Assembly (NCBI RefSeq): GCF_947494875.1
Contig: NZ_CANLWM010000003.1
Span: forward strand, 1 to 64,000
Direction of reading: 5' to 3'
Origin: an uncultured Williamsia sp.
Lineage (GTDB): Bacteria; Actinomycetota; Actinomycetes; Mycobacteriales; Mycobacteriaceae
DNA length: 64,000 nucleotides
The notes under the pieces were generated by a model. It had not been told where the DNA came from and did not search any database. It saw only the letters and a list, made by a program, of their open reading frames with translations. The position numbers and the translations under genes are program-made. This document shows positions 29,751-41,127 of this stretch, piece after piece; the stretch's first letter is position 1, and every line of letters starts with the position of its first letter.

Positions 29751-29945
29751 GACTCCGGTGTACCGGCTCCCGCGGCGCGGCGCACTGGCCTGCGACAACA
29801 GCGGTGCGCGGGGTCGTTGTCGGTCGAACGCGCGGAATCTCCGATCACTAGCGACAAACGGCGGTTCCTCAATGTATGTTTACGCCCAGGGGGTCGCATT
29901 CAGCTCTTCAGCGACAGTCACATTCTTTTGGGGGAAGGTTTTCCA
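29751..29945. promoter_or_regulatory. divergent gap with candidate mycolyltransferase promoter
   Basis: 195 bases between the Fpg-like gene and the mycolyltransferase. TATGTT at 29875-29880 is a candidate -10, giving a ~60-base leader. GGGGAAGG at 29931-29938 is a good ribosome site 7 bases before the GTG at 29946. The gap is less GC-rich than the flanking genes. Confidence 0.4.
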
Positions 29946-31646
29946 GTGGGGAACAACAGCGGGCGTCATCGCGCCGCAGAGAAGAAGGCCGCTCGTCGGC
30001 GCGAGCGGACCGCCGCTTCGTCGAGCAAGCGGAAGGCGCAGTTCGTCCTGGCCACCTCGGGCGTGACCGCCGCGGCGGTCGCGCTCGGCGTCGCCGGACC
30101 TGCTTTCGCGGCAAACCCGGACCAGCTTCGCAAGGACTGCACCTGGGCCAGCACGTCCGACCAGCAACGGCAGATCCAGACCTGCACGTTCTACTCGAAC
30201 GCGCTCGGTCGCGAGGTCAACGTGCAGGTCCGCGCGTCGAACCAGGAGGCCGGCGGCACCGAGCAGGGCGTCTACTTCCTGGACGGCATCGGCGCCAACA
30301 ACGACCGAAGCACCTGGGCCAACGCGGATGTCGGCGAGGTGGAAGCGTTCAGCAAGGGCGTCAACCTCGTCCTCCCCGCCGGCGGCGCCGGTGAGTGGGC
30401 CACCAACTGGCAGGGCGACAAGGTCCAGAACGGCGTGACCACCAAGGGTCCGCAGTGGGAGACGTTCCTCGCGCAGGAGCTGCCGGACTACCTCAACGAG
30501 AACTTCGACGTCCAGAAGAACAACAACGCGATCGTCGGCGTCTCGATGTCCGGCGGCCCGGCCATCATCACCGCGCTGAACAACCCGACGGTGTTCGCCG
30601 TCGCCCGGTCGTTCTCGGGCTTCTACCAGACCGACAATGCCGGTGGCTACCAGGCGATCCCGTACATCCAGCAGACGTACACCGGCATCAGCAACGGTGG
30701 CTCCGGCATGTGGGGCGTCCCGAACACGCCCGGCAACATCTGGGCGCAGAACGACGTCAGCAAGCGCATCGCCGAGGCGAAGGCCAACGGGCAGACCATC
30801 ATCATCTCGGTCGGCAACGGCATCCCGCCGCTGAAGACGATCCTCGCGCTCGCCGCCTCGCAGGGCATCGCCGGCATCATCACGCTGCCGGTCACCATCG
30901 CGACCGGTGCCGCCATCGAGATGGGCTCGCTCGTCTCGACGATGCTGCTCAACGCCCAGGCCGTCGCGCAGGGCCTGCCGGTCCGGTTCCACTACAACTT
31001 CGGCAGCCACGACTTCTACTCGTGGGCGCAGACCGCTCCGCAGGACGCGGCCGAGATCGAGGCGGCCCTCGCGGCGGCGCAGGCCAAGGAGAACACGAAC
31101 ACCTTGGCCAAGGTGGCCGGCCCGTCCTCCACCCTGACTTCGACGAATGCGGCTCTCGCCAAGAGTGTCTCGCTCGTGCAGTCGGCGGATGGGACCTCCG
31201 CGCTCAACGTGCCGTCGAAGGTCGCCACGGGATCGTCCTCGTCGGACGAAACCGCGGCGTCCGGATCGACGTCTGAGACCGCCACCGGCACTTCGGGTTC
31301 GACCTCGACCGAATCGGGCTCGACCACCGAGACCAGTACGCCTCCGGCCTCGTCGACGCCGGTCGAATCGACACCGACCTCATCGGCGCCGTCGACCTCC
31401 GAGTCGCCCGCACCGACCAAGTCGTCGGACTCGGGGACGTCGGCCTCGACGGGATCGGAGTCGACCGCACCGAGCACGTCGACCCCGTCGACGACGGAGA
31501 CCTCGGCGCCGGAGACGTCCTCGACGGACACTTCGGCGACGAAGCCTTCGACGGAGTCGGACTCGACGGGAAGCGGATCGACGGGCACCAGCGGCTCCAC
31601 CACGGTCACCAAGACCGAGACGACGGCCACCGCCTCGGCGGCCTGA
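29946..31646 (+). CDS. secreted mycolyltransferase (antigen 85-like) with long Ser/Thr-rich tail
   Basis: 566 residues. Basic N-terminus, signal helix (FVLATSGVTAAAVALGVAG) and likely cleavage at AFA-A (~56). The alpha/beta-hydrolase esterase domain covers ~60-385: nucleophile Ser about 200 in GVSMSGGP, Glu about 325 in AIEMGS, His about 355 in GSHDFYSW. Such enzymes transfer mycolic acids to trehalose and arabinogalactan outside the membrane. After ~410 come about 150 residues of Ser/Thr/Pro/Ala/Glu low complexity (ETSTPPASSTPVESTPTSSA), probably glycosylated or wall-spanning. GTG 29946 has a good ribosome site. Confidence 0.88.
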   Translation: MGNNSGRHRAAEKKAARRRERTAASSSKRKAQFVLATSGVTAAAVALGVAGPAFAANPDQLRKDCTWASTSDQQRQIQTCTFYSNALGREVNVQVRASNQEAGGTEQGVYFLDGIGANNDRSTWANADVGEVEAFSKGVNLVLPAGGAGEWATNWQGDKVQNGVTTKGPQWETFLAQELPDYLNENFDVQKNNNAIVGVSMSGGPAIITALNNPTVFAVARSFSGFYQTDNAGGYQAIPYIQQTYTGISNGGSGMWGVPNTPGNIWAQNDVSKRIAEAKANGQTIIISVGNGIPPLKTILALAASQGIAGIITLPVTIATGAAIEMGSLVSTMLLNAQAVAQGLPVRFHYNFGSHDFYSWAQTAPQDAAEIEAALAAAQAKENTNTLAKVAGPSSTLTSTNAALAKSVSLVQSADGTSALNVPSKVATGSSSSDETAASGSTSETATGTSGSTSTESGSTTETSTPPASSTPVESTPTSSAPSTSESPAPTKSSDSGTSASTGSESTAPSTSTPSTTETSAPETSSTDTSATKPSTESDSTGSGSTGTSGSTTVTKTETTATASAA

Positions 31647-31664
31647 CACAGCTACACACGACAG

Positions 31665-31697
31665 CGGCGCCCCTCGTCATCGCGACGGGGGGCGCCG
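31665..31697. terminator. bidirectional terminator hairpin
   Basis: A 14-bp stem (31665-31678 with 31684-31697, one wobble) with a 5-base loop, 18 bases after the mycolyltransferase stop and 14 bases before the end of the convergent DedA gene. It can serve both. Confidence 0.85.
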
Positions 31698-31711
31698 TTC
31701 GTCGTATCGGG

Positions 31712-32398
31712 TCAGCCGGCGGTAGGCAGCCGATCGTCGTCGGCGGCCCGGGCCTGTTCCCGCTGGTGCCGACGTCGCCGCACCACCAGGGTCACCACCG
31801 CAGCCGCGATGATCGCGTAGACGACGTAGTCGAAGTACCCCAGGTAGTCGTGGAAGCGCTCGTGCTGCGTGCCGAGCGCGGCGCCGGCACCGAGCAGCAG
31901 GCCGTTCCACAGGAAAGAGCCGAGCAGCGTCAGCACACTGAACACCAGAAGGTTCATCGCGGCGGCACCGGCGGGAAGCGAGATGATCGACCGGACACCC
32001 GGGATCATCCGCCCGAGGAACACCGACCACTTGCCGAACCGGCGGAACCAATCGGCGCCACGCTCGGCGTCTCGGCGGCTGACGATCCGGGTCCACACGG
32101 CTGCGTCGACCGTGCGGTCGAGGCCGACGACGCGGCCCAGCACGTACAGGACGAGCGCGCCGAGCCAGGCGCCCACGGTGCTCCACACGATCAACGCCGG
32201 CAACGACAGCGTCCCCGTGTGGCTGAGATATCCCGCGAACGGCAGGATCACCTCGCTGGGGATCGGCGGGAACACGGTCTCGAGGAAGACGAGGAACCCG
32301 ATCCCCGCACTCCCGAAACGCTCGAGGACGTCGGCGGCGAAGCCGGTGATGCCGGTGAACCCGTGGCCCTCGGCGGCAGTGATCGTCAGCGTCGTCAC
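31712..32398 (-). CDS. DedA-family membrane protein
   Basis: 228 residues. Classic DedA features: FLETVFPPIPSEVILPFAGYL (about 38-58), the FGKWSVFLGRMIPGVRSIISLPAGAAAM block (about 120-148), several membrane helices and a basic C-terminus. The family is now linked to flipping of undecaprenyl phosphate and phospholipids. GTG 32398 with AGGAG 10 bases ahead. Gap of 73 bases to the upstream kinase gene, same direction. Confidence 0.88.
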   Translation of the reverse strand: MTTLTITAAEGHGFTGITGFAADVLERFGSAGIGFLVFLETVFPPIPSEVILPFAGYLSHTGTLSLPALIVWSTVGAWLGALVLYVLGRVVGLDRTVDAAVWTRIVSRRDAERGADWFRRFGKWSVFLGRMIPGVRSIISLPAGAAAMNLLVFSVLTLLGSFLWNGLLLGAGAALGTQHERFHDYLGYFDYVVYAIIAAAVVTLVVRRRRHQREQARAADDDRLPTAG

Positions 32399-32471
32399 GC
32401 GGGCGAACTCCTGTGGTCAGGGGGCGGCCGGGTTGCCGCCTCCCTCCATCATCCAGATCCGGACGAACCGG

Positions 32472-33863
32472 TCAGCGGCCCTTCTCGTCCTCGGTCAGCA
32501 GGTTCGACATGAACGTGAAGAGCTCACGATCGGTGAGAGCGCGCCAATTCGGGGCCAGGAGCTTCATGTACTTCTCGACGTAGAGCAGCTGCTTGCCGAC
32601 GAGGACGAGCTCCCGGGGGAGACGAAGATCATAGGCGCGCGCGAGGTCGGCGAGCTGTTTGCCCAGGTCGGTGTAGGACATGCTGCCGAGTCCCTTGCCC
32701 GCGGTCGGGGCGACGAACCGTCGCATGTCCTTCGCCCCATCTCGGGTGCCTCCCGGCTTCTTCACCGCGCCGAGCGTGAACAGCGCGCGCCCGGCCGACT
32801 CGTAGTCGTTGCGGAGGAAGAGATCGCCGACGAGCCGTCGCATGATGCGGCGGGTCCGCGGGTCGAAGCGTCCGACGATCCCGAAGTCCAGCAGCACCAG
32901 ACGACCCTCGGCGTCGACGAGGACGTTGCCAGCGTGCAGGTCGCCGTGGAACACACCGCCGTGGAACGCCGACTCGAGGAAGGACAGCAGCAGGGTCCGG
33001 ACCAGCTCGGTGCCGTCGTGGCCGGCCTTGCGGACCGCCTTGGCGTCGTCGATGCGGACCGCCTCGACGTACTCCATGGTGAGCACCGCGGCGGTCGTGA
33101 ACTCGCGGTGTACGCGCGGGACCCGCACCCGGTCGGCGAGCGTTGTCCCGGCGAGACCGGCGACGAAATCCTCCATCGCCGACGCCTCGTTGCGGAAGTC
33201 GACCTCGGCGTTCAGCCCGGCGGCGAAGTCGTCGACGACGTCCCGAGCGCTGAGCATCCGCCCGTACTCGGAGGTCTCGGCGAGGCGGGCGAGGTGGGTC
33301 AGTATCTGCACGTCGGCGGCCAACCGGGGCGCGATCCCTGGTCGCTGCACCTTCACCACCACTCGCTCACCGGTGTGCAACGTCGCGGTGTGGACCTGCG
33401 CGATGGATGCCGACGCGATCGGCGTGCGGTCGAACTCGGCGAACACCTCCGACGGCGGCGCTCCCAGTTCGTCGGTCAACACCTTCTCGACGGCGTCGCC
33501 CGGCGCGGGGGCCACGCGGTCGAGCAGTGACTCGAACTCCCGCGAGAGCAGCGGGGTGAAGACGCCCGGGCTCGACGCGATCAACTGCCCGAGCTTGACG
33601 TACGTCGGGCCGAGTCGTTCGAAGACGTCGCGGACCTCGCGCGCGGCCAGTGGAGCGAGCGGCGATCCGGGACGCACGCCGGCCACGAACTCCACACCGC
33701 CGCGCGCCACCTGGAAGGCCGTCACACCCATGCGTCGGGCCTCGGCGATCGGCGACACGTGGGGAAGACGGTTGTACACGCCCTCGGCGGGATCGACGTC
33801 AGCGGTGATCGCCGGACGCGGGTCGTCGGCTGTGGTCATGTCCTCAGGTGTCTGCGTCGTCAT
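32472..33863 (-). CDS. AarF/UbiB-type atypical protein kinase
   Basis: 463 residues. UbiB family: LGPTYVKLGQLIASSPGVF (Gly-rich-like KxGQ motif), ASIAQVHTATL, VVVKVQRPG (Lys), HGDLHAGNVLV and LLDFGIVGRFD (catalytic loop and DFG). Family members act in quinone or lipid metabolism; the target here is unknown. ATG 33863 is used; ATG 33896 is possible and would suit a TTGACT -35 (complement of 33967-33972) better. Divergent from the small gene at 34025. Confidence 0.85.
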   Translation of the reverse strand: MTTQTPEDMTTADDPRPAITADVDPAEGVYNRLPHVSPIAEARRMGVTAFQVARGGVEFVAGVRPGSPLAPLAAREVRDVFERLGPTYVKLGQLIASSPGVFTPLLSREFESLLDRVAPAPGDAVEKVLTDELGAPPSEVFAEFDRTPIASASIAQVHTATLHTGERVVVKVQRPGIAPRLAADVQILTHLARLAETSEYGRMLSARDVVDDFAAGLNAEVDFRNEASAMEDFVAGLAGTTLADRVRVPRVHREFTTAAVLTMEYVEAVRIDDAKAVRKAGHDGTELVRTLLLSFLESAFHGGVFHGDLHAGNVLVDAEGRLVLLDFGIVGRFDPRTRRIMRRLVGDLFLRNDYESAGRALFTLGAVKKPGGTRDGAKDMRRFVAPTAGKGLGSMSYTDLGKQLADLARAYDLRLPRELVLVGKQLLYVEKYMKLLAPNWRALTDRELFTFMSNLLTEDEKGR

Positions 33864-34024
33864 CGTGGGATCCGTGGGTCGGGGTCGGATGGTCATCGCA
33901 TCGTGAGCCGCACCACACGGGCTGGTGCGGACCACTGTGCGAGGGTGCCGTTCTGCGATGGCAGAGTCAACGCGAGACGGGTGTTCTGTGACGAATTACC
34001 ACCGGTCCGTGCCAGGGTCGACCC

Positions 34025-34330
34025 ATGGCCGAGCCGGAGCGGACCCCAGACGGCCACCACATCGTCGTGAACGGCCGACGGTGGCGCGCCACCGATCCAT
34101 CGATCCCCGAGGACCGCGGCGCGGAGTTGCGGTCGATCCTGATGGCCTGGCGGCGGGCCGTCCGCGACACCGACGGTTCCCGCGCCGCCCGGGCCGGCGT
34201 ACAGGCGGCCAAGGTCGCGTTGGGCGAGCGCGGCACGCCGTGGTGGGAGCAGTCCGAGGACGAACGCCGAGCCCGGTGGGAGACACACGTGCCCCGGCCC
34301 GGGGACCCCGACGCGCCTGACGGGAACTGA
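34025..34330 (+). CDS. small conserved hypothetical protein
   Basis: 101 residues, strongly charged: HHIVVNGRRWRATDPSIPED, then LMAWRRAVRDTD and ALGERGTPWWEQSEDERR. Trp/Arg-rich helical protein of a kind common in Actinobacteria, sometimes labelled biopolymer transporter Tol without support. No membrane helix. A CAGGGT box (34013-34018) 6 bases ahead suggests a leaderless transcript. tex follows after 26 bases. Confidence 0.65.
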   Translation: MAEPERTPDGHHIVVNGRRWRATDPSIPEDRGAELRSILMAWRRAVRDTDGSRAARAGVQAAKVALGERGTPWWEQSEDERRARWETHVPRPGDPDAPDGN

Positions 34331-34356
34331 CCGACGCCGTCGGTAGGGTGCCGCGG

Positions 34357-36756
<2,400 letters not shown>

Positions 36757-36763
36757 CGTCTCC

Positions 36764-37372
36764 TCAGTCGACGCCCAGCGTCGCTCGCAACTGCTCGACG
36801 AACCACCTCTCCCATCGCGCCGGGGTCCAGCCGCGGCCGTCGACCAGCATCAGGAACATCCGTCGCGACGCGAGGACCCACATCGCGTCGACGACGTCGT
36901 CGGCGGGCGCGTCTCCGAGGATGAGCGTCGTCGCGTGGCGGACCTCGTCCCACCGGTTCTGTTCACGGACATGCAGGCGAGCCGCCGCGTCGGTGTCGGT
37001 GACAGCGGCCTGGTCGAGCACGTTCTGGATGCGCGCGGATCGTTCGTGCGCCCCGCGGAGCCACGACGCCCCTGCGCGGATGCGGTTCTCCGGGGTGCCG
37101 TCGCCCATCGCGCGGTAGTCGTCGAGCGCCCGCACGGCGCCACCCTCGCCGGCGGTGAGGGCGAGATCGATACACGCGTCGAGGAGTTCGAGTTTGCCCG
37201 CGAACTGGTGATAGACGGTCTGTCGCGCGACGCCGGCCGCCGCAGCGACCTCGGCCATCGTGGTGGTCGACCACCCGCGCTCGCAGAACATCGAGGTCGC
37301 CGTCTCGACGACCCGACGTCGGTTCTGTCCCGCGCGCTCGGCGCGCAGCGTCGAGGAGTACTCGCGTGCCAC
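36764..37372 (-). CDS. TetR-family repressor
   Basis: 202 residues. N-terminal helix-turn-helix VETATSMFCERGWSTTTMAEVAAAAGVARQTVYHQFAGK is classic TetR. The C-terminal ligand domain is not assignable. GTG at 37372 is the only start; it lies 7 bases from the inverted repeat at 37380-37401, so the gene is probably autoregulated. Divergent from the hydrolase-like gene at 37451; converges on tex with a 7-base gap. Confidence 0.88.
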   Translation of the reverse strand: MAREYSSTLRAERAGQNRRRVVETATSMFCERGWSTTTMAEVAAAAGVARQTVYHQFAGKLELLDACIDLALTAGEGGAVRALDDYRAMGDGTPENRIRAGASWLRGAHERSARIQNVLDQAAVTDTDAAARLHVREQNRWDEVRHATTLILGDAPADDVVDAMWVLASRRMFLMLVDGRGWTPARWERWFVEQLRATLGVD

Positions 37373-37379
37373 GGATGGA

Positions 37380-37401
37380 GTCTAGACAGAATTGACTAGA
37401 C
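37380..37401. promoter_or_regulatory. TetR-type operator with overlapping -35
   Basis: GTCTAG (37380-37385) and CTAGAC (37396-37401) form an inverted repeat around 10 bases. TTGACT (37392-37397), a good -35 for the rightward gene, overlaps the right arm. Size and place fit a TetR operator controlling both divergent genes. Confidence 0.6.
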
Positions 37402-37450
37402 GCTGTGTAATACGAATACCAGTCACCCCCAGGCCGCGTCAGGAGACCCC

Positions 37451-38296
37451 ATGGCCACGATCACCGTCGACACCGAGCTCGGTCGACTGCACGTCCGTGC
37501 GCCGGATTCCGCCGGCGCGGCGGGGACGCCGGTCGTGCTGTGGCACAGCATGTTCGTCGACTCGCGCAGCTGGGACCGCGTCGCGCCGCTGATCGCCGCT
37601 CGGCCCCTCTACCTCGTCGACGGCCCGTCGTCGGGGAGCAGCGACCCGCTGCGGGCTGCCGCCGACATCCCGGCGTGCGCGCGTGCCGCCACGACCGTCG
37701 TCGACGCGATCCGCTCGTCGACGGGTGCGGACAGGGTGGATTGGCTGGGCACCGCCTGGGGCGGGCACGTCGGCATGGAACTGGCCGCCACCCGGCCGGA
37801 CCTGGTCCGCAGCCTCGTCGCGATCAGTGCCCCGACCTTCCCGATCCCGCCCGCGCTGCGCGCCAAGGTCCGTCTGCTGCTGCCGCTGTACCGACTGGTC
37901 GGGGCGCGCGGTCCCGTGCGGTCGGCGATCGTCGAGACGTTGTTCACCGACGCCACGCGCCGCGACGACCCCGAGGCACTCGCCCTCCTCGACGACTCGC
38001 TGCGTCGGTCGGGCCGGGCGATGATCGCGGCGATCCGGACGGCCATCCTCAACCGGACGGACCTGCTGCCCGCGGCCTGTCGGATCGCCTGTCCCACACT
38101 GCTGATCGCCACCGACGATCGCGGGGAGTGGACCGGGGAGCAGGCGCAGGAGGCCGCCGACACGATGCGTGACGCCCGCGTGGTCACCGTCACCGGTGCC
38201 CGGGTGATCCCGGCGCTCGAACGACCCACGGCCACGGCTGATGCCATCATGGCGTTCTGGGCTGGGGTCGACGGACGGGTCGCCTCGCCGCGGTGA
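37451..38296 (+). CDS. alpha/beta-hydrolase-fold protein lacking the usual catalytic residues
   Basis: 281 residues. The fold is evident (VVLWHSMFVDSRSWDRVAPLI, LYLVDGPSSGSSD). At the nucleophile elbow, where G-x-S-x-G is expected, the sequence is LGTAWGGHVG: Ala replaces Ser. At the usual His near the C-terminus (G-H-x-P) it reads TGARVIPALERP, so His is absent too. The DDRGEW segment holds a possible acid. I recall related actinobacterial proteins with the same elbow, so this may be a family of pseudoenzymes or use other chemistry. ATG 37451, ribosome site AGGAG 7 bases ahead. Divergent from TetR; LLM gene follows after 13 bases. Confidence 0.75.
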   Translation: MATITVDTELGRLHVRAPDSAGAAGTPVVLWHSMFVDSRSWDRVAPLIAARPLYLVDGPSSGSSDPLRAAADIPACARAATTVVDAIRSSTGADRVDWLGTAWGGHVGMELAATRPDLVRSLVAISAPTFPIPPALRAKVRLLLPLYRLVGARGPVRSAIVETLFTDATRRDDPEALALLDDSLRRSGRAMIAAIRTAILNRTDLLPAACRIACPTLLIATDDRGEWTGEQAQEAADTMRDARVVTVTGARVIPALERPTATADAIMAFWAGVDGRVASPR

Positions 38297-38309
38297 GAGG
38301 GGCGGGACC

Positions 38310-39332
38310 ATGCCACGCGCGGGTGCACCATTGCGGAAGCTGGGCTTTCTGACCATCGGACGCTTCGACGGCGACAGTCCCCGCGAGGGTCACCTCGAGA
38401 CGATCCGGACCATCGAACGCGCCGAGGAACTCGGGTTCGACAGCGTGTGGTTGCGCTGCCGGCACCTGCAGTACGGGATCTCCTCGCCGGTCGCCGTCAT
38501 GGCGGCAGCCGCCATGCGCACCAGTCGCATCGAACTGGGCACGGCGGTCATCCCGTTGGGACTCGAGAACCCGATGCGTCTCGCCGAGGATCTCGCGACC
38601 GTCGACCTCCTGTCGGACGGTCGTGTCAATCCGGGTGTCTCCGTGGGGACGCCGATGCGCTACGACGACTACCGGCATGCGCTGTACCCCGACACCCACG
38701 ACGTGGAGGACTTCTCCAAGGAGCGGGTGATGCGGCTTTTGCGGTGCCTGCGGGGCGAGCCGGTGAGTGACTTCGAGGGTGTCGTCGGCATCGAGACCTA
38801 CTCCCGCCGGGTGCAACCGCAGTCGCCCGGCCTGGCCGATCGCGTCTGGTACGGCGGCGGGCTGTCGTCGGCGATCTGGGCGGGCGAGCAGCGACTGAAC
38901 TATCTGACGTCGTCGGTGGTGACGACGGAGGGGACCGTCTCGCGCGACTTCGCGACCATCCAGGCCGAGCAGATCGACGCTTTCCGCGCCCACCACCCCG
39001 ACCCTGCGCGGGCGCGCGTCTCGCAGGCTCTGGTGGTCATCCCCACCGACTCGGCGACGCCCGACCAGGTCCGCAAATACCGCGAGTACGCGCAGTCGCG
39101 GTTCGCTCGAACCCGCGAACCGCAGGGGCCCCGCGGGATGATGTTCGCCCCCGACCTGGTCGGGACGTCCGACGAACTCGCCGAGGCACTGCACGCACAC
39201 GCGGGGTTCCAGCGCGCCGATGAGGTCGCCTTCGCCCTGCCGTTCTCTTTCGACGAGGCCGACTACGCGCAGATCATCGAGGACATGGCCACCCGTCTGG
39301 GTCCCGCACTCGGCTGGACGCCTGCGACCTAG
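38310..39332 (+). CDS. LLM-class flavin- or F420-dependent oxidoreductase
   Basis: 340 residues of the bacterial luciferase-like family. N-terminal LGFLTIGRFDGD, then IRTIERAEELGFDSVWLRCRH, SRIELGTAVIPLGLENPMRLAEDLATVDLLSDGRV (typical), and a C-terminal SFDEADYAQIIEDM. Cofactor (FMN or F420) cannot be told from sequence by eye. ATG 38310 follows GAGAGGGG. Second gene of the TetR-controlled pair. Its end overlaps the convergent btuF-like gene by 4 bases. Confidence 0.82.
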   Translation: MPRAGAPLRKLGFLTIGRFDGDSPREGHLETIRTIERAEELGFDSVWLRCRHLQYGISSPVAVMAAAAMRTSRIELGTAVIPLGLENPMRLAEDLATVDLLSDGRVNPGVSVGTPMRYDDYRHALYPDTHDVEDFSKERVMRLLRCLRGEPVSDFEGVVGIETYSRRVQPQSPGLADRVWYGGGLSSAIWAGEQRLNYLTSSVVTTEGTVSRDFATIQAEQIDAFRAHHPDPARARVSQALVVIPTDSATPDQVRKYREYAQSRFARTREPQGPRGMMFAPDLVGTSDELAEALHAHAGFQRADEVAFALPFSFDEADYAQIIEDMATRLGPALGWTPAT

Positions 39333-40348
39333 CGGCCTTTGCCACGGAGGTAGGCGGCGAGTGCGGTGATCGTCGCGGGGTTCCGGGGACTCTCCACCAG
39401 CGCCGCGTACGGGAACGCCACGAAGTTCCCCTCGCGGACCGCTGTGGTCCCTGCCATCAGCGGCTGGGAGCGCAGCGCGTCGATCTTCGCCTGGACGGTG
39501 TTGGACGGCCCGGCGCCGTAGTCGACGATGACTATCACCTCCGGGTCCGCCTGTGCGGCGGCCTCCCAGGACACCGATGTCCAGGAGTCGTCGAGCCCGT
39601 GGAAGATGTTCGTGCCGCCCGCCTTCTCGATGATCTCGTCCGGTCCGGCGTTGCGGCCGGAGGTGAAGGGCGACGGGTCCGCGCTGTCGAAGAGGAACAC
39701 GCGCGCCCGGCGATCCGCCGGCGGCGCACCCGCGGCCGCACGCGCCACCTCGGCGCGGTACCCGTCGATCAGCGTCGTAGCCCGGTCACGCACGCCGAAA
39801 ACGGAACCGAGGTTGTCGAGATCGTCGTAGAGCGCGTCGAGCGGCCGTTCCACGCCGCGTCGGGTGGTGCCGGGCTGCCGACACGCCTCCGTGAGCTGGT
39901 ACGGCGTGGCACCGATGGAGCGGATCCATTCCGGTGTGACCCCGGTCGACTCCTTGAAGCCGTAGTTCCATCCGGCGAAGACGAAATCGGGGGCGGCCGC
40001 CTGGATCACCTCCCGGGTGAACGCGGTCCCCAGTGATCGAGTGGACGCGAACTCCGACCGCCACGGTGAGCTGTCGACATCGCGGTCCTTGCCCTCGTAG
40101 GTGGTGTACCCGACCATCCGGTCGGCCAGACCGAGCGCGAACATCATCTCGGTGATGCCGGTGTCGTTGGTCACCACCCTGGTCGGGGTGTGCGGGATGG
40201 ACAGGGGCACGCCGCAGTTGGTGACGTCCACGGTGCCGACGGTGCCGGAGGGCGCCGCGGGTTCGTCGATGCGGGCGCCGCAGCCCGCCACAAGCAGGGT
40301 CACTGCCAGCGCTGCCAGTGCGGCCCGGGGTCTCCGGTGGGTGATCAT
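39329..40348 (-). CDS. corrinoid ABC transporter substrate-binding lipoprotein (BtuF-like)
   Basis: 339 residues. Lipoprotein signal with lipobox LLVAGC (Cys about 23), then a class III binding-protein fold (TRVVTNDTGITEMMFALGLADRMVGYT; PDFVFAGWNYGFKES; PEVIVIVDYGAGPS). By itself it could bind ferric siderophore or corrinoid, but the cobalamin riboswitch at the head of the operon points to vitamin B12 or a precursor. Third gene; ATG 40348 overlaps the ATPase stop. Confidence 0.85.
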   Translation of the reverse strand: MITHRRPRAALAALAVTLLVAGCGARIDEPAAPSGTVGTVDVTNCGVPLSIPHTPTRVVTNDTGITEMMFALGLADRMVGYTTYEGKDRDVDSSPWRSEFASTRSLGTAFTREVIQAAAPDFVFAGWNYGFKESTGVTPEWIRSIGATPYQLTEACRQPGTTRRGVERPLDALYDDLDNLGSVFGVRDRATTLIDGYRAEVARAAAGAPPADRRARVFLFDSADPSPFTSGRNAGPDEIIEKAGGTNIFHGLDDSWTSVSWEAAAQADPEVIVIVDYGAGPSNTVQAKIDALRSQPLMAGTTAVREGNFVAFPYAALVESPRNPATITALAAYLRGKGR

Positions 40349-41127
40349 GGGGAAGTCCCTTCGTCGAAGATGATCTGCGGCACCCCGGTTCGGGGATGTG
40401 TGAGGACGTGACAGGCGACTCCGAACCACCGGAGGACCGTGTCGGCCGTGAGGACCGCGGTCGGGGTACCGCTGTCGACGATCCGTCCGCCGGACACCAC
40501 CACGAGCTCTGTGCAGAACTGCGCGGCGATGTTGAGGTCGTGCAGGGCGGCGAGGACCGTGATGCCGCGGTCGCGCGCGGCGCGCAGGACGGCGTACTGG
40601 TGGGCGACGTCGAGGTGGTTGGTGGGTTCGTCGAGCACCAGCACCGAGGACTCCTGCGCGAACGCCCGCGCGATGAGCACGCGTTGGGACTCTCCGCCGG
40701 AGAGCTCGGAGAACCGCCGACCGGCGAGGTGCGATACGCCGGCGTCTGCCATCGCCCGCGTGCAGATCGCGTCGTCGCCGGTGGAGAGCGACCGCAGCAG
40801 CCGGGTGTGCGGCAGCCGCCCGGTGCGTACGACCTCGCGCACCGTGAAGTCGAGGAACATCCCACCCGACTGCGTCAGGGCGGCGACCTGACGTGCGTTC
40901 TCCCGCACCGAGACCGCGCCGATGTCCCGTGCGCCGACGGTCACGCGACCGGTCGTCGGGGCCAGCGCGCGGTACAGACAGCGCAGCACGGTCGTCTTGC
41001 CGCTGCCGTTGGGCCCGACGAGACCGACGAAACGTCCCGCCCCGACGTGCAGGCACAGATCGCGGAGGACGGCGGTGTCACCGAGGGTGACGGCGACATC
41101 CTCGTACCGGACCTCTGGCGCGGTCAT
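40345..41127 (-). CDS. corrinoid ABC transporter ATP-binding protein (BtuD/FecE-like)
   Basis: 260 residues. Walker A GPNGSGKTT, Q-loop AALTQSG, signature LSGGESQRVLIARA, Walker B VLVLDEPTNHLD, H-loop ALHDLN. FecCD-type importer ATPase. Overlaps the permease stop by 4 bases upstream and the binding-protein start downstream, so all three genes are translationally coupled. Confidence 0.9.
   Translation of the reverse strand: MTAPEVRYEDVAVTLGDTAVLRDLCLHVGAGRFVGLVGPNGSGKTTVLRCLYRALAPTTGRVTVGARDIGAVSVRENARQVAALTQSGGMFLDFTVREVVRTGRLPHTRLLRSLSTGDDAICTRAMADAGVSHLAGRRFSELSGGESQRVLIARAFAQESSVLVLDEPTNHLDVAHQYAVLRAARDRGITVLAALHDLNIAAQFCTELVVVSGGRIVDSGTPTAVLTADTVLRWFGVACHVLTHPRTGVPQIIFDEGTSP

Noticed and set aside
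31204-31630. Overlapping Ser- or Val/Asp-rich open frames opposite the mycolyltransferase tail
   Set aside because: They arise from the repetitive Ser/Thr codons of the tail and have no start signals.
23292-31700. Genomic island integrated at tRNA-Pro
   Set aside because: No integrase, no second copy of the tRNA end that I could see, and several genes look ordinary. Kept only as a question about the first gene.
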